The notes under the pieces are model-generated. The model searched no databases. It had not been told where the DNA came from and saw only the letters and a list, made by a program, of their open reading frames with translations. DNA of 35,426 nucleotides from a bacterium. Its GTDB lineage: Bacteria; Verrucomicrobiota; Kiritimatiellia; CAIKKV01; CAIYGI01. Below are positions 8,701 through 16,690 of the stretch, in pieces. A program made the position numbers and the translations under genes. The stretch's first letter is position 1. Each line of letters begins with the position of its first letter. Where the stretch lies: contig JANYBP010000050.1 of assembly GCA_025360745.1 (NCBI GenBank), positions 1 through 35,426 of the forward strand. The letters are read 5' to 3'.

Positions 8701-9276
8701 GACCAATTCCCGATTCACGATCTTTTGCTCGGGAATCCCGTGATCCATCATCTCCAGAAAAAAATTGTCCTTGCCCAGAATCTCGGCGTACTGTCCGGCC
8801 ACCCGCCGCCCGCCCGCCACATCCCCCTCCGCCAGGCACTCGGCTACCTCGCCCTTGAGGCAGGCCGAAAGTCCGATCAGCCCCTCGTGGTGCTGCGCCA
8901 GCAGTTCTTTATCGATGCGCGGCTTGTAATAAAAGCCCTCCAGATGCGCCAGACTCACCAGCCGCATCAGGTTCTGGTAACCGGCGGCGTTGGTGGCCAG
9001 CAACACAAGGTGATGGTTGGGCTGCTTCGAGCCTTCGCCGCGCCGTTCCAAACGGCTGCCATGGGCCACATAGACCTCGCAGCCCAGAATCGGCTTGATG
9101 CCTTTGGCGCGCGCCGCCTGGAAGAAAGGCACCATGCCGTACATCACGCCATGATCGGTGATGGCGACCGACGTCATGCCCTGCTCCGCGACGGCGCCGA
9201 TCAGGTCTTTAACCCGGCAGGCGCCGTCCAGCAGGCTGTATTCGGTGTGAACGTGCAGATGAACGAAAGGCGTCAT
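5737..9276 (-). CDS. dnaE: DNA polymerase III subunit alpha (DnaE)
   Basis: 1179 residues, the usual length for DnaE1-type replicative polymerases. The N-terminal PHP domain has HLHVH (6-10), ITDHG (39-43), GCEVYV (65-70), HH (88-89), SAC (137-139) and NDAHY (206-210), so its metal-binding set looks intact. The polymerase core shows GPGRGSGAGS (365-374) and PDFDIDF (406-412), which carries the catalytic aspartates. A helix-hairpin-helix region and an OB fold lie in the last 300 residues. It makes DNA at the replication fork with the clamp. ATG 9276 was chosen; an in-frame TTG at 9285 is possible. The gene follows an acetyltransferase gene by 34 bases and overlaps the next gene. Confidence 0.97.
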   Translation of the reverse strand: MTPFVHLHVHTEYSLLDGACRVKDLIGAVAEQGMTSVAITDHGVMYGMVPFFQAARAKGIKPILGCEVYVAHGSRLERRGEGSKQPNHHLVLLATNAAGYQNLMRLVSLAHLEGFYYKPRIDKELLAQHHEGLIGLSACLKGEVAECLAEGDVAGGRRVAGQYAEILGKDNFFLEMMDHGIPEQKIVNRELVGLSKALKLGLVATNDAHYLKREHAAAHEVLLCIQTQTPFSDPKHMRYASNDFYLKSGDEMAALFREAPSALSNTLAIAERCDVEIKLGEPHFPVFTVPKGYTQKSYLLHLCHEGLKRCYDIADSAHPRNDHDREVLARLALEMQVIEKTGFINYFLVVWDFVHYAKTHRIPVGPGRGSGAGSLVAYLLGITGLDPLRYGLIFERFLNPERKSPPDFDIDFCQTRRGEVIEYVKDKYGRENTAQIITFGSLGAKTVIRDVGRVLEIPLGECDRWAKMVPDDTKITLRAALEMRPDFKKEYETNANCKRILDTAFVIEGLYRNAGTHAAGVVIGERPLIEIVPLTLDKDKQVMTQYTMEPIGEIGLLKMDFLGLKTLTVIQEALDLIKQVRGETVDIDAIPMDDAKTYELLRRGDTAGVFQLESGGMRDLVRRVGVDRIEDLIAMIALYRPGPMNMLEPYVDRKTGKAPITYDHPLLEPVLAETYGVMIYQEQVQKVANVLAGYSLGQGDILRRAMSKKKASEMEAQRKTFIKGCADKNGIPAEQASAIFDNIATFAGYGFNKSHSAAYGIVSFQTAYLKAHYPAEFMAAMLSAEMGNTDKLPLYTREARAMGLEVLPPHVNESNVRFWPGQGTIRFGLAGIKNVGEGAAQEVVAERQRNGPYRGLLDFCARVPGGLVNRKTIESLIRCGAFDGLGGDRSRLFAGVEFAINRAASAARDKQSGQGSLFDMLPEAAGSSQALKDDALPAAPAWSEGERLAGERELLGLFMTGHPLSQHLWILERYPLSSVEGLRHVAPGSVTRVGGLVAVLDVKVNKRKETMAVLQLEDLDGRVEVVVFPDCYREYAALLTQDQALLICGEARRDANEPDAATTVIAQEIHRLEDAPRLFTERIELHVTAENYDESKLAAVRDLAQANSGNTPLVLCLEFPGAEKVFVRAGGEFRVTVCRDLIEGLRRLLGEAHVAVVLLAAPCLKKRKPRAWERNGDGH

Positions 9277-9310
9277 GATTCCCAATCCCGCGCGCGTTCC
9301 GGACGAACGG

Positions 9311-9802
9311 TCACTTTGCCAGCGCCATCGCCACTTCAGGGCAGGTGAAGGGCGAATCGTATTTGGCGCAGTTGATGCAGCCCATGTACAGCTTGTGCAT
9401 CAGCGAGGCCTTGGCCACTTCCCGGAAACCGAGTTTCCGGAAGAACTCAGGCGTAAAAGTCAGCACGATGATCTGCGCCGGCGCCAGCAGTTGCACATGC
9501 TCGATGGCCGCTCCCACCAGCCGTCGCCCGATGCCGCAGTGCATGTAGCCGGGACGCACAGCCAGCGACTTGATCTCCACCGTCGGCTGCATCGCTACCC
9601 CTATTTCCGGCAGGATGCCCCATGAAACGGTGCCCACGATCTGGCCCTCGCACTCGCAGACCAGAAAACGGTCCGCATTTTGCACAATGTCGTAAACCGG
9701 CCTGGCGAGCAGTTCCTGGGGATGTTCCTTGATCAGCCCGTAGATCGTCTCAACGTCGGCGAATCCCGCCGGCCGAACCGTGAAGATGCGTGTTTCATTC
9801 AT
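9311..9802 (-). CDS. GNAT acetyltransferase, short N-acetylglutamate synthase-like
   Basis: 163 residues from ATG 9802. The GNAT fold is seen in RPAGFADVETIYGLI at the N-terminus, the beta-4/acetyl-CoA region EIKSLAVRPGY (76-86) with CGIGRR, and TPEFFRKLGF near 118-126. After the GNAT domain comes a C-terminal Cys motif, C-x2-C-x8-C (142, 145, 154), followed by PEVAMAL. As I remember the family, short stand-alone N-acetylglutamate synthases of arginine biosynthesis end in such a motif, so the first step of arginine synthesis is the favoured role. An upstream in-frame ATG at 9832 would add ten residues. A TATACT hexamer (9811-9816, minus strand) lies just before ATG 9802. No other arginine gene is nearby. 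Confidence 0.8.
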   Translation of the reverse strand: MNETRIFTVRPAGFADVETIYGLIKEHPQELLARPVYDIVQNADRFLVCECEGQIVGTVSWGILPEIGVAMQPTVEIKSLAVRPGYMHCGIGRRLVGAAIEHVQLLAPAQIIVLTFTPEFFRKLGFREVAKASLMHKLYMGCINCAKYDSPFTCPEVAMALAK

Positions 9803-9901
9803 GGACCGGCAGTATACCCCACACAATCCCATGCGGCCATCCGAAAAATCAGTTATCCGGTGGACAACGCGGGGCTCTCCGGCTAGGCTGCGCTACTGCC
9901 A

Positions 9902-12900
9902 ATGCAACATCAACCGACAAACTCCACGCCGCAACTTACGCGCGGCTGCCGTTGGGCTTTATTTGCGATTCTCGCGACCGGGCTTGTGCTGCGATTTTGG
10001 GGCCTCTCGCACGATCTCCACGAGGGCGTGGACTATCACCCGGACACCTCCAAGCAGATCCGCGCCGAACAGCGTTTCCTGGATGGGCGCTATTACGCGC
10101 ATAACGGCATTCTGGACTACGATGCCTATCCATATTTCAACGCGCACCTGGTGGAATACGCCTGCCGGGCGGGCATGGCCGTGGCGGCCGGCGCGCAGGC
10201 GCTGGCGGGCGTTCCGGTCGTGGATCATTACCCCGATTTTTTGACGCTCTTCTGGTTCACCCGCATACTCAATGTCCTGTTCGCGTCGGGGCTGATCCTG
10301 CTTCTGTTCCAGGTCGGCCGCGAGAACTTCGGGATCGGCGCCGGACTGGTAGCCGCCCTCCTGCTGGCGGTTTCGCCGGTTGACATGGCCTCCTGCCATT
10401 TCGCGACCGCCGACAGCACGGCTTCCTTTTTCGCCATGCTGACGGTGCTTTTCGCCTTTCGCATCCACCGTCATGGCCGTTATCGCGATTACCTGTGGGC
10501 CGCAATGGCGGCCGCCTGCGCCTTTGCCACCAAATATCATGCCGGGATGGCCGTGCTGGCTGTCGGCGTGGCGCATATCCTGCGCGCCGGCAGCCTGCGC
10601 GCTCTGATCCAGCCGGCGGCGCTGCGGCGCGCCGGGTTCCTGGCGGCGATCGGCTTCGGCACGCTTTTCCTGGCCATTCCCACGCTCTGGTCGCATTTCA
10701 GCCAGAACGTGCTGGACATCGTCAATTTCTTCGCGCAGGTATCGAGTTTCCGCGGAGTTCCCGACGAGATTCGCAACGGCGGGCGCGTAACACGGCTGCT
10801 CTTCTCCATGCGGCGGAATCTGCCTGTTCTGTGGGATGTCTTGGGACCTCTGGTGGTGGCGGCCGTTTTGCTTTTGCTGGCGCAACTGCGGAAACGCGAG
10901 CCTCGCCATTTGATCCTCTGCGCGCTGCCGCTGGCCTATTTCCTGATCGGCGTGAGTCTGCGCCCGCTGGCTCACCCGGTCTACCACACATTGATGACCT
11001 CATCGCTCTTTCTGATGGCGGCCGTGGTCTTCACCTGGCCGCTGGCAGTCCCGCCCCGCTTCCAGCGCCGGCTTACAACAGCCCGCGTGGTGGTCGTTAC
11101 GCTGGCCTCCGGTTACCTGCTCCTTTACTCGGCCAGGGAGGCTTTTTTCTTCTGGCACCAGGACACGAGCCGCAACGCGCTGGCCTGGTCCCAGGAGAAC
11201 GTGCCCCGCGCCATGGCAGTCGAGTGTGGCGGATATACCTTCACAACGGCGGGCTTCGCCGTAAACAGGACGGCTGGGACCGTCTGGGCGCGCAGCAACC
11301 TCTCGCCCTTCCTGCCGGAGTCGGCCTGCTTGCCGTGGAAACGCTTCACACTGGAAGACCGGTCGTTGACAGTGTTCAATAACACGTCGGTCGAACTGCT
11401 GATGGGCGCCTCGTCGTGGATCCGGGCCGATGCGGCGATGCCGACGTTTCAGCGCTTTCCGTCCGAGAACGGCAACCAGTTCATCTTCGACAACGGACCC
11501 GAATTCATCCGCAGCGAAAAGCAGGCGATCGTCGCCCAGGAATTGCCGTTAACCCGCTGGTTGGTGGCCGATGCGCCGCTGACAGTGGCCTGGGTGGCCG
11601 TGCAGAACGGGGGCATGCCCAATTTTGTGAGTTGGTCGTTTGGCGGCGTCCGCAAAGCCTGGGCCATGACGCCCAATGAGTTCCGCTATCTGCCGATCCC
11701 GCGTCCGCGCGGTCAATTTCCCTCAAACCGCGCGCGTTCGTTTTACCGTTGGACCGCCCGCGCGGATTATGGCCGGGCCCGCGTGATGCTCGCCACGCGC
11801 GCCGAAGAGATCGGACGCTACCTGTCCAACGCCGGACTTTCCGCGGAGGCCGTGCCGCTCCTGAAACGCGGCGCGCTCGAGACGCAAAACCCGACCCTGG
11901 CCGCCATGGCCGTGCTCGATGCGCAAGGCGCCGGAGGGGCTGTGGTGGGGCCCCTGGAGCCGGAAGTCGCGGCCCTGGCGGCGCGCGTTTTGGAAGCAAA
12001 GCGGTTGGATGCCGCCGGCCTTTTTCGTCTCTACGGCATTAGTTGCGAATACCTGGATGCGCTTGGCGGACTGGATTTCGATGCCGGCGATATGGATGCG
12101 ACAGGCTGCGAGCGAATCGCCGACCAGCGGGCCGCCGGCGGGCGGGCGCTACAGATCGCGGGCGAGGCGATCTCTAACGGTTGTGTCAGACTCGGTCCGC
12201 TGATGCTCGATCCGGGCGCCTATTCGGTAACGGTCAGCTTGCGCGCGATCGAGAAGCTTGAAAGACCTTTTGGGCTGCGGCTGCAACTGCTCAATCGCTG
12301 GGGCGTCGTCCGGAGCGAACAGTTCGCCAACGTCGAAAAAATTCCCAACGATCGCTTCAGTGAAATCCGGCTCGTCTATTCCGTGCCCAGGGATATGCCC
12401 GAAACATGGCTGGCGCTCCGTGCAACCACGAACGCCGCGCTGATCCTGGATCGGCTACGCGTGGCCCCTGCTCCGCTCTCCACCGTCGCGGAGATCGCGC
12501 GCGCGCTCGAACGGGGAAAAAATCGCGCCGTGGATGGCGGCGTGTCGAACGCCACCGCCGGAACCGTCGCCGCCTTCGGAGCCGCGGATGTCACCTTCAA
12601 AGCGGGTCTCCGGCTGGTCAGCGCGCGCGTTTCGGAAAGCCCCGTCCGGCGCGGCGGCGCGTTCGGACTGGATCTGGTTTGGAGCTTTTGGGCGCCTGAC
12701 GCGCCGGTCGGCGACTTGACGGTCTTCGTCCACATGCTGAACTCGGCCGGCGCGCCGGTCTTCTACGGCGATTACCCGCTGGCAACCAGTCTGCGGGAGG
12801 GCGCGGTCGCGAACCCGGCGCACCCGCCGACTCACGCCGTACCCGTGGCCGCCGATGTAAAGCCCGGCGTCTACCGGATCTTGGTTGGACTTTGCGATCC

Positions 12901-12994
12901 GGCAACCGGAATAAAATCGCGAATCGTCAGCACATCGCTGGAATGTGCGCGCAACGGGGCGATCCTGCCTCAGACGATCACTGTGCTGGAATGA
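9902..12994 (+). CDS. GT-C membrane glycosyltransferase, family 39-like, with large periplasmic C-terminal region
   Basis: A 1030-residue protein. About ten membrane helices fill residues 17-410 (for example 17-35, 112-137, 144-162, 197-227, 308-328, 360-382). The first periplasmic loop is acidic (HDLHEGVDYHPD), where GT-C enzymes such as ArnT and PMT place their catalytic Asp/Glu. They transfer sugars from polyprenyl-phosphate donors. Residues 411-1030 are soluble and probably periplasmic. Within them, about 725-855 resembles a carbohydrate-binding beta-sandwich, and about 905-1005 (VFVHMLNSAG, PGVYRILVGL) resembles the C-terminal beta domain of many family 39 enzymes. It opens the plus-strand polysaccharide locus and is divergent from the dnaE operon. 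Acceptor and sugar are unknown. Confidence 0.82.
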   Translation: MQHQPTNSTPQLTRGCRWALFAILATGLVLRFWGLSHDLHEGVDYHPDTSKQIRAEQRFLDGRYYAHNGILDYDAYPYFNAHLVEYACRAGMAVAAGAQALAGVPVVDHYPDFLTLFWFTRILNVLFASGLILLLFQVGRENFGIGAGLVAALLLAVSPVDMASCHFATADSTASFFAMLTVLFAFRIHRHGRYRDYLWAAMAAACAFATKYHAGMAVLAVGVAHILRAGSLRALIQPAALRRAGFLAAIGFGTLFLAIPTLWSHFSQNVLDIVNFFAQVSSFRGVPDEIRNGGRVTRLLFSMRRNLPVLWDVLGPLVVAAVLLLLAQLRKREPRHLILCALPLAYFLIGVSLRPLAHPVYHTLMTSSLFLMAAVVFTWPLAVPPRFQRRLTTARVVVVTLASGYLLLYSAREAFFFWHQDTSRNALAWSQENVPRAMAVECGGYTFTTAGFAVNRTAGTVWARSNLSPFLPESACLPWKRFTLEDRSLTVFNNTSVELLMGASSWIRADAAMPTFQRFPSENGNQFIFDNGPEFIRSEKQAIVAQELPLTRWLVADAPLTVAWVAVQNGGMPNFVSWSFGGVRKAWAMTPNEFRYLPIPRPRGQFPSNRARSFYRWTARADYGRARVMLATRAEEIGRYLSNAGLSAEAVPLLKRGALETQNPTLAAMAVLDAQGAGGAVVGPLEPEVAALAARVLEAKRLDAAGLFRLYGISCEYLDALGGLDFDAGDMDATGCERIADQRAAGGRALQIAGEAISNGCVRLGPLMLDPGAYSVTVSLRAIEKLERPFGLRLQLLNRWGVVRSEQFANVEKIPNDRFSEIRLVYSVPRDMPETWLALRATTNAALILDRLRVAPAPLSTVAEIARALERGKNRAVDGGVSNATAGTVAAFGAADVTFKAGLRLVSARVSESPVRRGGAFGLDLVWSFWAPDAPVGDLTVFVHMLNSAGAPVFYGDYPLATSLREGAVANPAHPPTHAVPVAADVKPGVYRILVGLCDPATGIKSRIVSTSLECARNGAILPQTITVLE

Positions 12995-13042
12995 AAGACA
13001 AATCCCGTGACAACGCAATGAACGTTATTTTTGGCGGCCGCC

Positions 13043-14455
13043 ATGCCATCTGAACCGGCGTATGATTTTTCGAGGCGGCGCACCTTCTGGGTATCGCTTG
13101 TTTTAGCGTTTCTGGATGCGGCTTTGCTGGCCGCACTGATCCTGCTGCCGACCGTTTGGCTGCTCGATCATATCAAGATTGACTTCGGGGTGGCGCGCCT
13201 CTCCATCCGCTGGAACTGGAAACCTCTGCTGGCGCCCGTGATCCTGTTCGCGGCACGCACTCTGGCCGCCCTCTGGGTCGGCCACGCCGGCTTGTCGGCC
13301 GCGGGACTGATCGAGCGGCTCTGGTTCCGGCGCCTGATTCTGGCTCTGGCGTCCACCTGCCTGTTCGTGGCCATTCCCGAGGGCTTGCTGAAACTGGCCG
13401 ACTTCAAGGCCGAAATCCCGCCCGCCATCGTGATTGTCGACAATTCCGGCGACGGAAATTTGTCGCGCAACGAAACCCTGCCCGATCCTGAACTTATTTT
13501 TCGTTTAAAGCCCGGCTCGATCTTCGCCGGACGCCTCGTGAACACGCTGGGATTTCTGGGACGCGAGGTGGACCAGGTCAAGTCGCCGAATACAATCCGC
13601 GTAATCTGCATGGGCGACTCAGTCACGGCGCAAGGGCGTCCCGGCTACCCCCAGTACCTTCACGAAAGCCTGACGAACCAGCCGCCCACGACCAACCGCT
13701 GGGAAGCCTTCAACATGGCCATTCATGCCTATTCAAGTTTGCAGGGCTTGACCCTCTTCAACAAGCAGGGGCGCGCCTTGAAGCCCGACATTGTCAGCCT
13801 TTATTATGGCTGGAACGATCATTGGCTCGCCGACAAGACCGATCGCCAGCAAATGGGACTGAGCATGGCGCCAAAAACCGCGCGGTTCTTCAATGCCCTG
13901 CGCAAAAAGCGGGTGTTCATGTTCCTGGTGTGGTCGTTAAACCCGGTCCTGCACATGGCCAGGCTGGGAGAAACTCCGTCGGCTCTGGATTATCGCAAGA
14001 AAGCGGATGCTTTCGACGGCCGTTTGCTGCGGGTTTCCCATGACGAATACCGGACAACTCTGACGGCGTTTGTGATCGCAATCCGCAAGGCCGGCGCCGT
14101 CCCCCTTCTGATCACCGCGCCGCGCAACAGCATCACTCCGGTCAACGTTCACAAACGCCATATTCGCTCGGTCGAGGAGGGCAACCGGCTGCACGACCAA
14201 TACGCCGAAATTACCCGCGAGGTGGCCAGGCAGATGCATGCTCCCCTGCTGGATCTGGCCGTTATCATGACCAGCCCGGAGAATCTGCGCTATTTCGCGG
14301 ACGACGGAATCCACTTCGACCTCTACTCGTACGAGCCGACGATGGAAAGCGACGCCGATCCTGAACGACAGCCGGGATTGAAACGGATCGCCGCCGAACT
14401 GGACGCCAAAATCCGCGAAATCGTCCGGACCCCGGAGTGGCGGCAGTTGCATTAG
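13043..14455 (+). CDS. Membrane-anchored SGNH hydrolase (paralogue 1)
   Basis: 470 residues. Three hydrophobic helices at about 14-38, 62-80 and 97-113 are followed by an SGNH domain. Block I is MGDSVTAQG with catalytic Ser193. A GWND motif (256-259) gives the block III Gly/Asn, and DDGIHFD near the C-terminus gives the Asp-His pair. Such proteins often add or remove O-acyl groups on envelope glycans; the domain probably faces the periplasm. A TTG at 13031 in the same frame is possible, but ATG 13043 is preferred. It lies 48 bases after the family 39 transferase. The protein at 15209-16690 shares its whole layout and many identical stretches (FNMxxHxYxxLQGL, YGWNDHWLA), so the two are clear paralogues. 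Confidence 0.85.
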   Translation: MPSEPAYDFSRRRTFWVSLVLAFLDAALLAALILLPTVWLLDHIKIDFGVARLSIRWNWKPLLAPVILFAARTLAALWVGHAGLSAAGLIERLWFRRLILALASTCLFVAIPEGLLKLADFKAEIPPAIVIVDNSGDGNLSRNETLPDPELIFRLKPGSIFAGRLVNTLGFLGREVDQVKSPNTIRVICMGDSVTAQGRPGYPQYLHESLTNQPPTTNRWEAFNMAIHAYSSLQGLTLFNKQGRALKPDIVSLYYGWNDHWLADKTDRQQMGLSMAPKTARFFNALRKKRVFMFLVWSLNPVLHMARLGETPSALDYRKKADAFDGRLLRVSHDEYRTTLTAFVIAIRKAGAVPLLITAPRNSITPVNVHKRHIRSVEEGNRLHDQYAEITREVARQMHAPLLDLAVIMTSPENLRYFADDGIHFDLYSYEPTMESDADPERQPGLKRIAAELDAKIREIVRTPEWRQLH

Positions 14456-14501
14456 AGTCGCTCCACACACAACCGCCCGCCTCTTCTCATACCGCGCTTC
14501 C

Positions 14502-14522
14502 GGCGGCCTCGGCGAGGCCGCC
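14502..14522 (+). other. Strong GC hairpin after SGNH paralogue 1
   Basis: GGCGGCCTC (14502-14510) pairs perfectly with GAGGCCGCC (14514-14522) across a 3-base loop. It lies 46 bases past the stop of the preceding gene. No T-tract follows, so it is not a classic intrinsic terminator. It may still slow RNA polymerase or protect the mRNA 3' end. Confidence 0.45.
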
Positions 14523-14631
14523 CTGTCGGCCCCCCCGCCCATCCCGAATCCGCGCCTGGCGAGGCTTCCACAGGGTGTTAGCGAACCGATTTCGACACGT
14601 TGACCCTTGTCCTTGCGCTGTGTTTTTCCTG

Positions 14632-14660
14632 TTGCGCCAGTCTATTTAACATGTAATAAT
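14632..14660 (+). promoter_or_regulatory. Putative promoter of the lipoprotein gene
   Basis: TTGCGC (14632-14637) is separated by 17 bases from AATAAT (14655-14660), which matches five of six -10 positions. This is the most AT-rich spot of the 253-base gap 14456-14708, and a start site near 14667 would leave a leader of about 40 bases. Motif evidence only. Confidence 0.4.
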
Positions 14661-14662
14661 TC

Positions 14663-14687
14663 GCGCGTTGTCTTAGTTTTAACGCGC
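14663..14687. promoter_or_regulatory. Perfect 7-bp inverted repeat at the lipoprotein transcription start
   Basis: GCGCGTT (14663-14669) and AACGCGC (14681-14687) are exact inverted repeats separated by 11 bases. They lie directly downstream of the putative -10. The site could be a repressor operator (dimer half-sites about 1.7 helical turns apart) or a 5' hairpin in the leader mRNA. It lies 21 bases before ATG 14709. Confidence 0.4.
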
Positions 14688-14708
14688 AAATAAAAAAGGG
14701 AAACACAA

Positions 14709-15128
14709 ATGAAGCTGCATGGAATCGGGGCGGCGAAAGCCGTGTTGGTGGGGCTGATGGTGGCGATGATGGCGGGGTGCGACAATGGGAATAGCGACGG
14801 TGGCGGTGGCAACGGTGGCGGCGGCGGAGCAAGTGTCGTCGGTAAATGGCTGATGGTTAGCGGGGAAAGCGGAAGCACGGGATATTGGGAATTTTTCGCC
14901 AACGGCGATTTCACAATGTTTGACGATGCCGGTTACACCGTCGCGCACGCTTCCGGAACGTTCACCCAGAGCGGCGCTCACGTTACCGGCACATTCGAAA
15001 ACCCTGGCGTCGGCGACGGCGAGATAGATTGCACGCTAAGCGCGGACAGCCAAGCGATCGAGATGGATTTCATCGAGCATTGGCACGACCCCTACAAGCA
15101 CGTTCCTTTCACGGGAACAAAGAACTGA
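14709..15128 (+). CDS. Small predicted lipoprotein
   Basis: 139 residues. The signal peptide has a short basic start, a hydrophobic core, and a lipobox MAGC that puts the lipidated cysteine at residue 24. A Gly/Asn/Ser linker (about 25-40) precedes a compact domain of about 95 residues with alternating beta-strand character (GKWLMVSG, GYWEFFANGDFTMFD, GTFTQSGAHVTGTF). This pattern resembles the lipocalin-like or META-like small barrels that many secreted lipoproteins carry, but no family was recognised. GGGAAA (14698-14703) is a plausible ribosome site. It separates the two SGNH paralogues and has its own promoter-like signal, so it may be regulated apart from them. Confidence 0.75.
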   Translation: MKLHGIGAAKAVLVGLMVAMMAGCDNGNSDGGGGNGGGGGASVVGKWLMVSGESGSTGYWEFFANGDFTMFDDAGYTVAHASGTFTQSGAHVTGTFENPGVGDGEIDCTLSADSQAIEMDFIEHWHDPYKHVPFTGTKN

Positions 15129-15208
15129 AGCCGTCCGCCGGAAATTGCGGCACTGGTAAGTCCGCAAATGTTTTTGTGAGCCACGAATGACACGCCGTAC
15201 CGAAACGC

Positions 15209-16690
15209 ATGAACGCAGAAACGCATCGCGATTGGTTCCGGATAACTGACACGGTCATTCTGTGGCTATTGGACCTATCGTTTCTGATCGCACTGGCGGC
15301 GATTCCGGTGCTGTGGGTGATGAGTCCCGAACGCCTGGCGATCGGCGGCGTTCTGAAAACGCACTGGGGCGCCAGGACAATCCTGGCGCCCGTTATACTG
15401 TTGCTGGCGCGGGTTATGATTTATGGCGTCGCGCGGCGTTACAGCGCCATGCGGTTACAGGCCGGCTGGGAACGGCTTGGTTTCCGCAGGTTCGTGCTCG
15501 GCCTTGTCGTCACCTACGGCGTTTTCGGCGTGTTCGAGGCCGTGCTGCGTTGGACCGGTTTCGAGGCCACCCTGCCGCCGGTGCTGATCGTGGGACGAAA
15601 CGAACAGGGGCGCGTGGTCGAGAACGACTCGATGAGCGATCCCGAACTGATCTATCGTCTCGTTCCCGGCAACATGCTGGCCGGACGGCGCATCAACCGG
15701 CTCGGATTCCGCGAGCGCGAAATTGACCCCGTCAAAGCCCCTGGAGTCATCCGCGTCATTTGCATGGGCGACTCGATCACGGCACAGGGACTCCCGCCGT
15801 ATTCGCAAATTCTGCACGCCATGCTTGCCGAACTTCCGCCGACCACGGCGGCATGGGAAGCCTTCAACATGGGCGTGCATGGCTATACGGCGCTACAGGG
15901 ATTGCGCCTGTTCCAAATACAGGCGCGCGACCTTAAGCCCGACATCGTGACTATTTTCTACGGGTGGAACGATCATTGGCTCGCGCCTGAACCGGACCGC
16001 CAGAAGATGGCGCTCGAAATGCGTCCTGCGCCGGCGCGGTTTTTCGAAATGTTGCGGCGGAAAAGATTGTTCCAGTTCCTGGTCTGGTGCCTCAACCCGG
16101 TGGACCACCTGGCGCGACTCGAAGCGCATGGCGTTTTCCACGCTCCCTTGCAGGAAGGGGCCGCCGACCTCGCCGCTTTCCAGGGCCGCGTGCTGCGGGT
16201 CGACGAGCGCGAATACCACGACACGCTTCGCGCATTCGTGCGCGAAGTGCGCACGTCCGGCGCCATACCGATCCTGATCACCGCGCCAAGCCGTAAACTT
16301 CGTGCGGATATTGTCAGGAAGCATTTCGCGACCTCCACCGGCGAAGGCCGGCGTATCCACGAGCGCTATGTCGCGGTCACCCGCGATGTGGCTCGGGAAA
16401 CAGGCACGCCGCTGTTGGACCTGGCGGACCTGCTGGCCGGTCCGGCCTGCGACGGACTGTTCGCGAACGACGGCATTCATTTCGGCGAGTACGAGCGCGA
16501 GGACGAACTGGAGGGGCAGACTCCGGACCAGCCTGGACTCCGGCGCGTGGCCAGCGAGATCGCCTCTGCGCTACACACAATCGTCCGTAGTCCCGAATGG
16601 AAGGCTCGCGAAGTTCAGCGCCGCCAATCTTCGGCGACACCCGCTCTCCCCCCACCCACCAAAAGTCCGAACGGGATCGTGGCGTTATGA
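15209..16690 (+). CDS. Membrane-anchored SGNH hydrolase (paralogue 2)
   Basis: 493 residues, same layout as the protein at 13043-14455. Helices lie at about 15-37, 56-74 and 93-112, followed by an SGNH domain with MGDSITAQG (catalytic Ser189), GWND (252-255) and NDGIHFGEYE for the Asp-His pair. Both paralogues keep KR-x-F-x-FLVW-x-LNPV, and Arg/Lys positions around it, in the insertion after the GWND block. That may be a family-specific substrate site. The last 25 residues are Ser/Pro/Thr-rich and look like spacer read-through. The stop codon overlaps the next start (ATGA, 16687-16690), so the ribbon-helix-helix-like protein is translationally coupled to it. Confidence 0.85.
   Translation: MNAETHRDWFRITDTVILWLLDLSFLIALAAIPVLWVMSPERLAIGGVLKTHWGARTILAPVILLLARVMIYGVARRYSAMRLQAGWERLGFRRFVLGLVVTYGVFGVFEAVLRWTGFEATLPPVLIVGRNEQGRVVENDSMSDPELIYRLVPGNMLAGRRINRLGFREREIDPVKAPGVIRVICMGDSITAQGLPPYSQILHAMLAELPPTTAAWEAFNMGVHGYTALQGLRLFQIQARDLKPDIVTIFYGWNDHWLAPEPDRQKMALEMRPAPARFFEMLRRKRLFQFLVWCLNPVDHLARLEAHGVFHAPLQEGAADLAAFQGRVLRVDEREYHDTLRAFVREVRTSGAIPILITAPSRKLRADIVRKHFATSTGEGRRIHERYVAVTRDVARETGTPLLDLADLLAGPACDGLFANDGIHFGEYEREDELEGQTPDQPGLRRVASEIASALHTIVRSPEWKAREVQRRQSSATPALPPPTKSPNGIVAL

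Noticed and set aside
6391-9348. 985-codon open frame on the plus strand
   Set aside because: It lies exactly antisense to dnaE, reads as a His/Arg/Gln-rich sequence with no domain, and is the expected shadow of a GC-rich conserved gene.
14502-14522. Intrinsic terminator
   Set aside because: The hairpin is strong but lacks a following run of T, so it is listed only as a hairpin.
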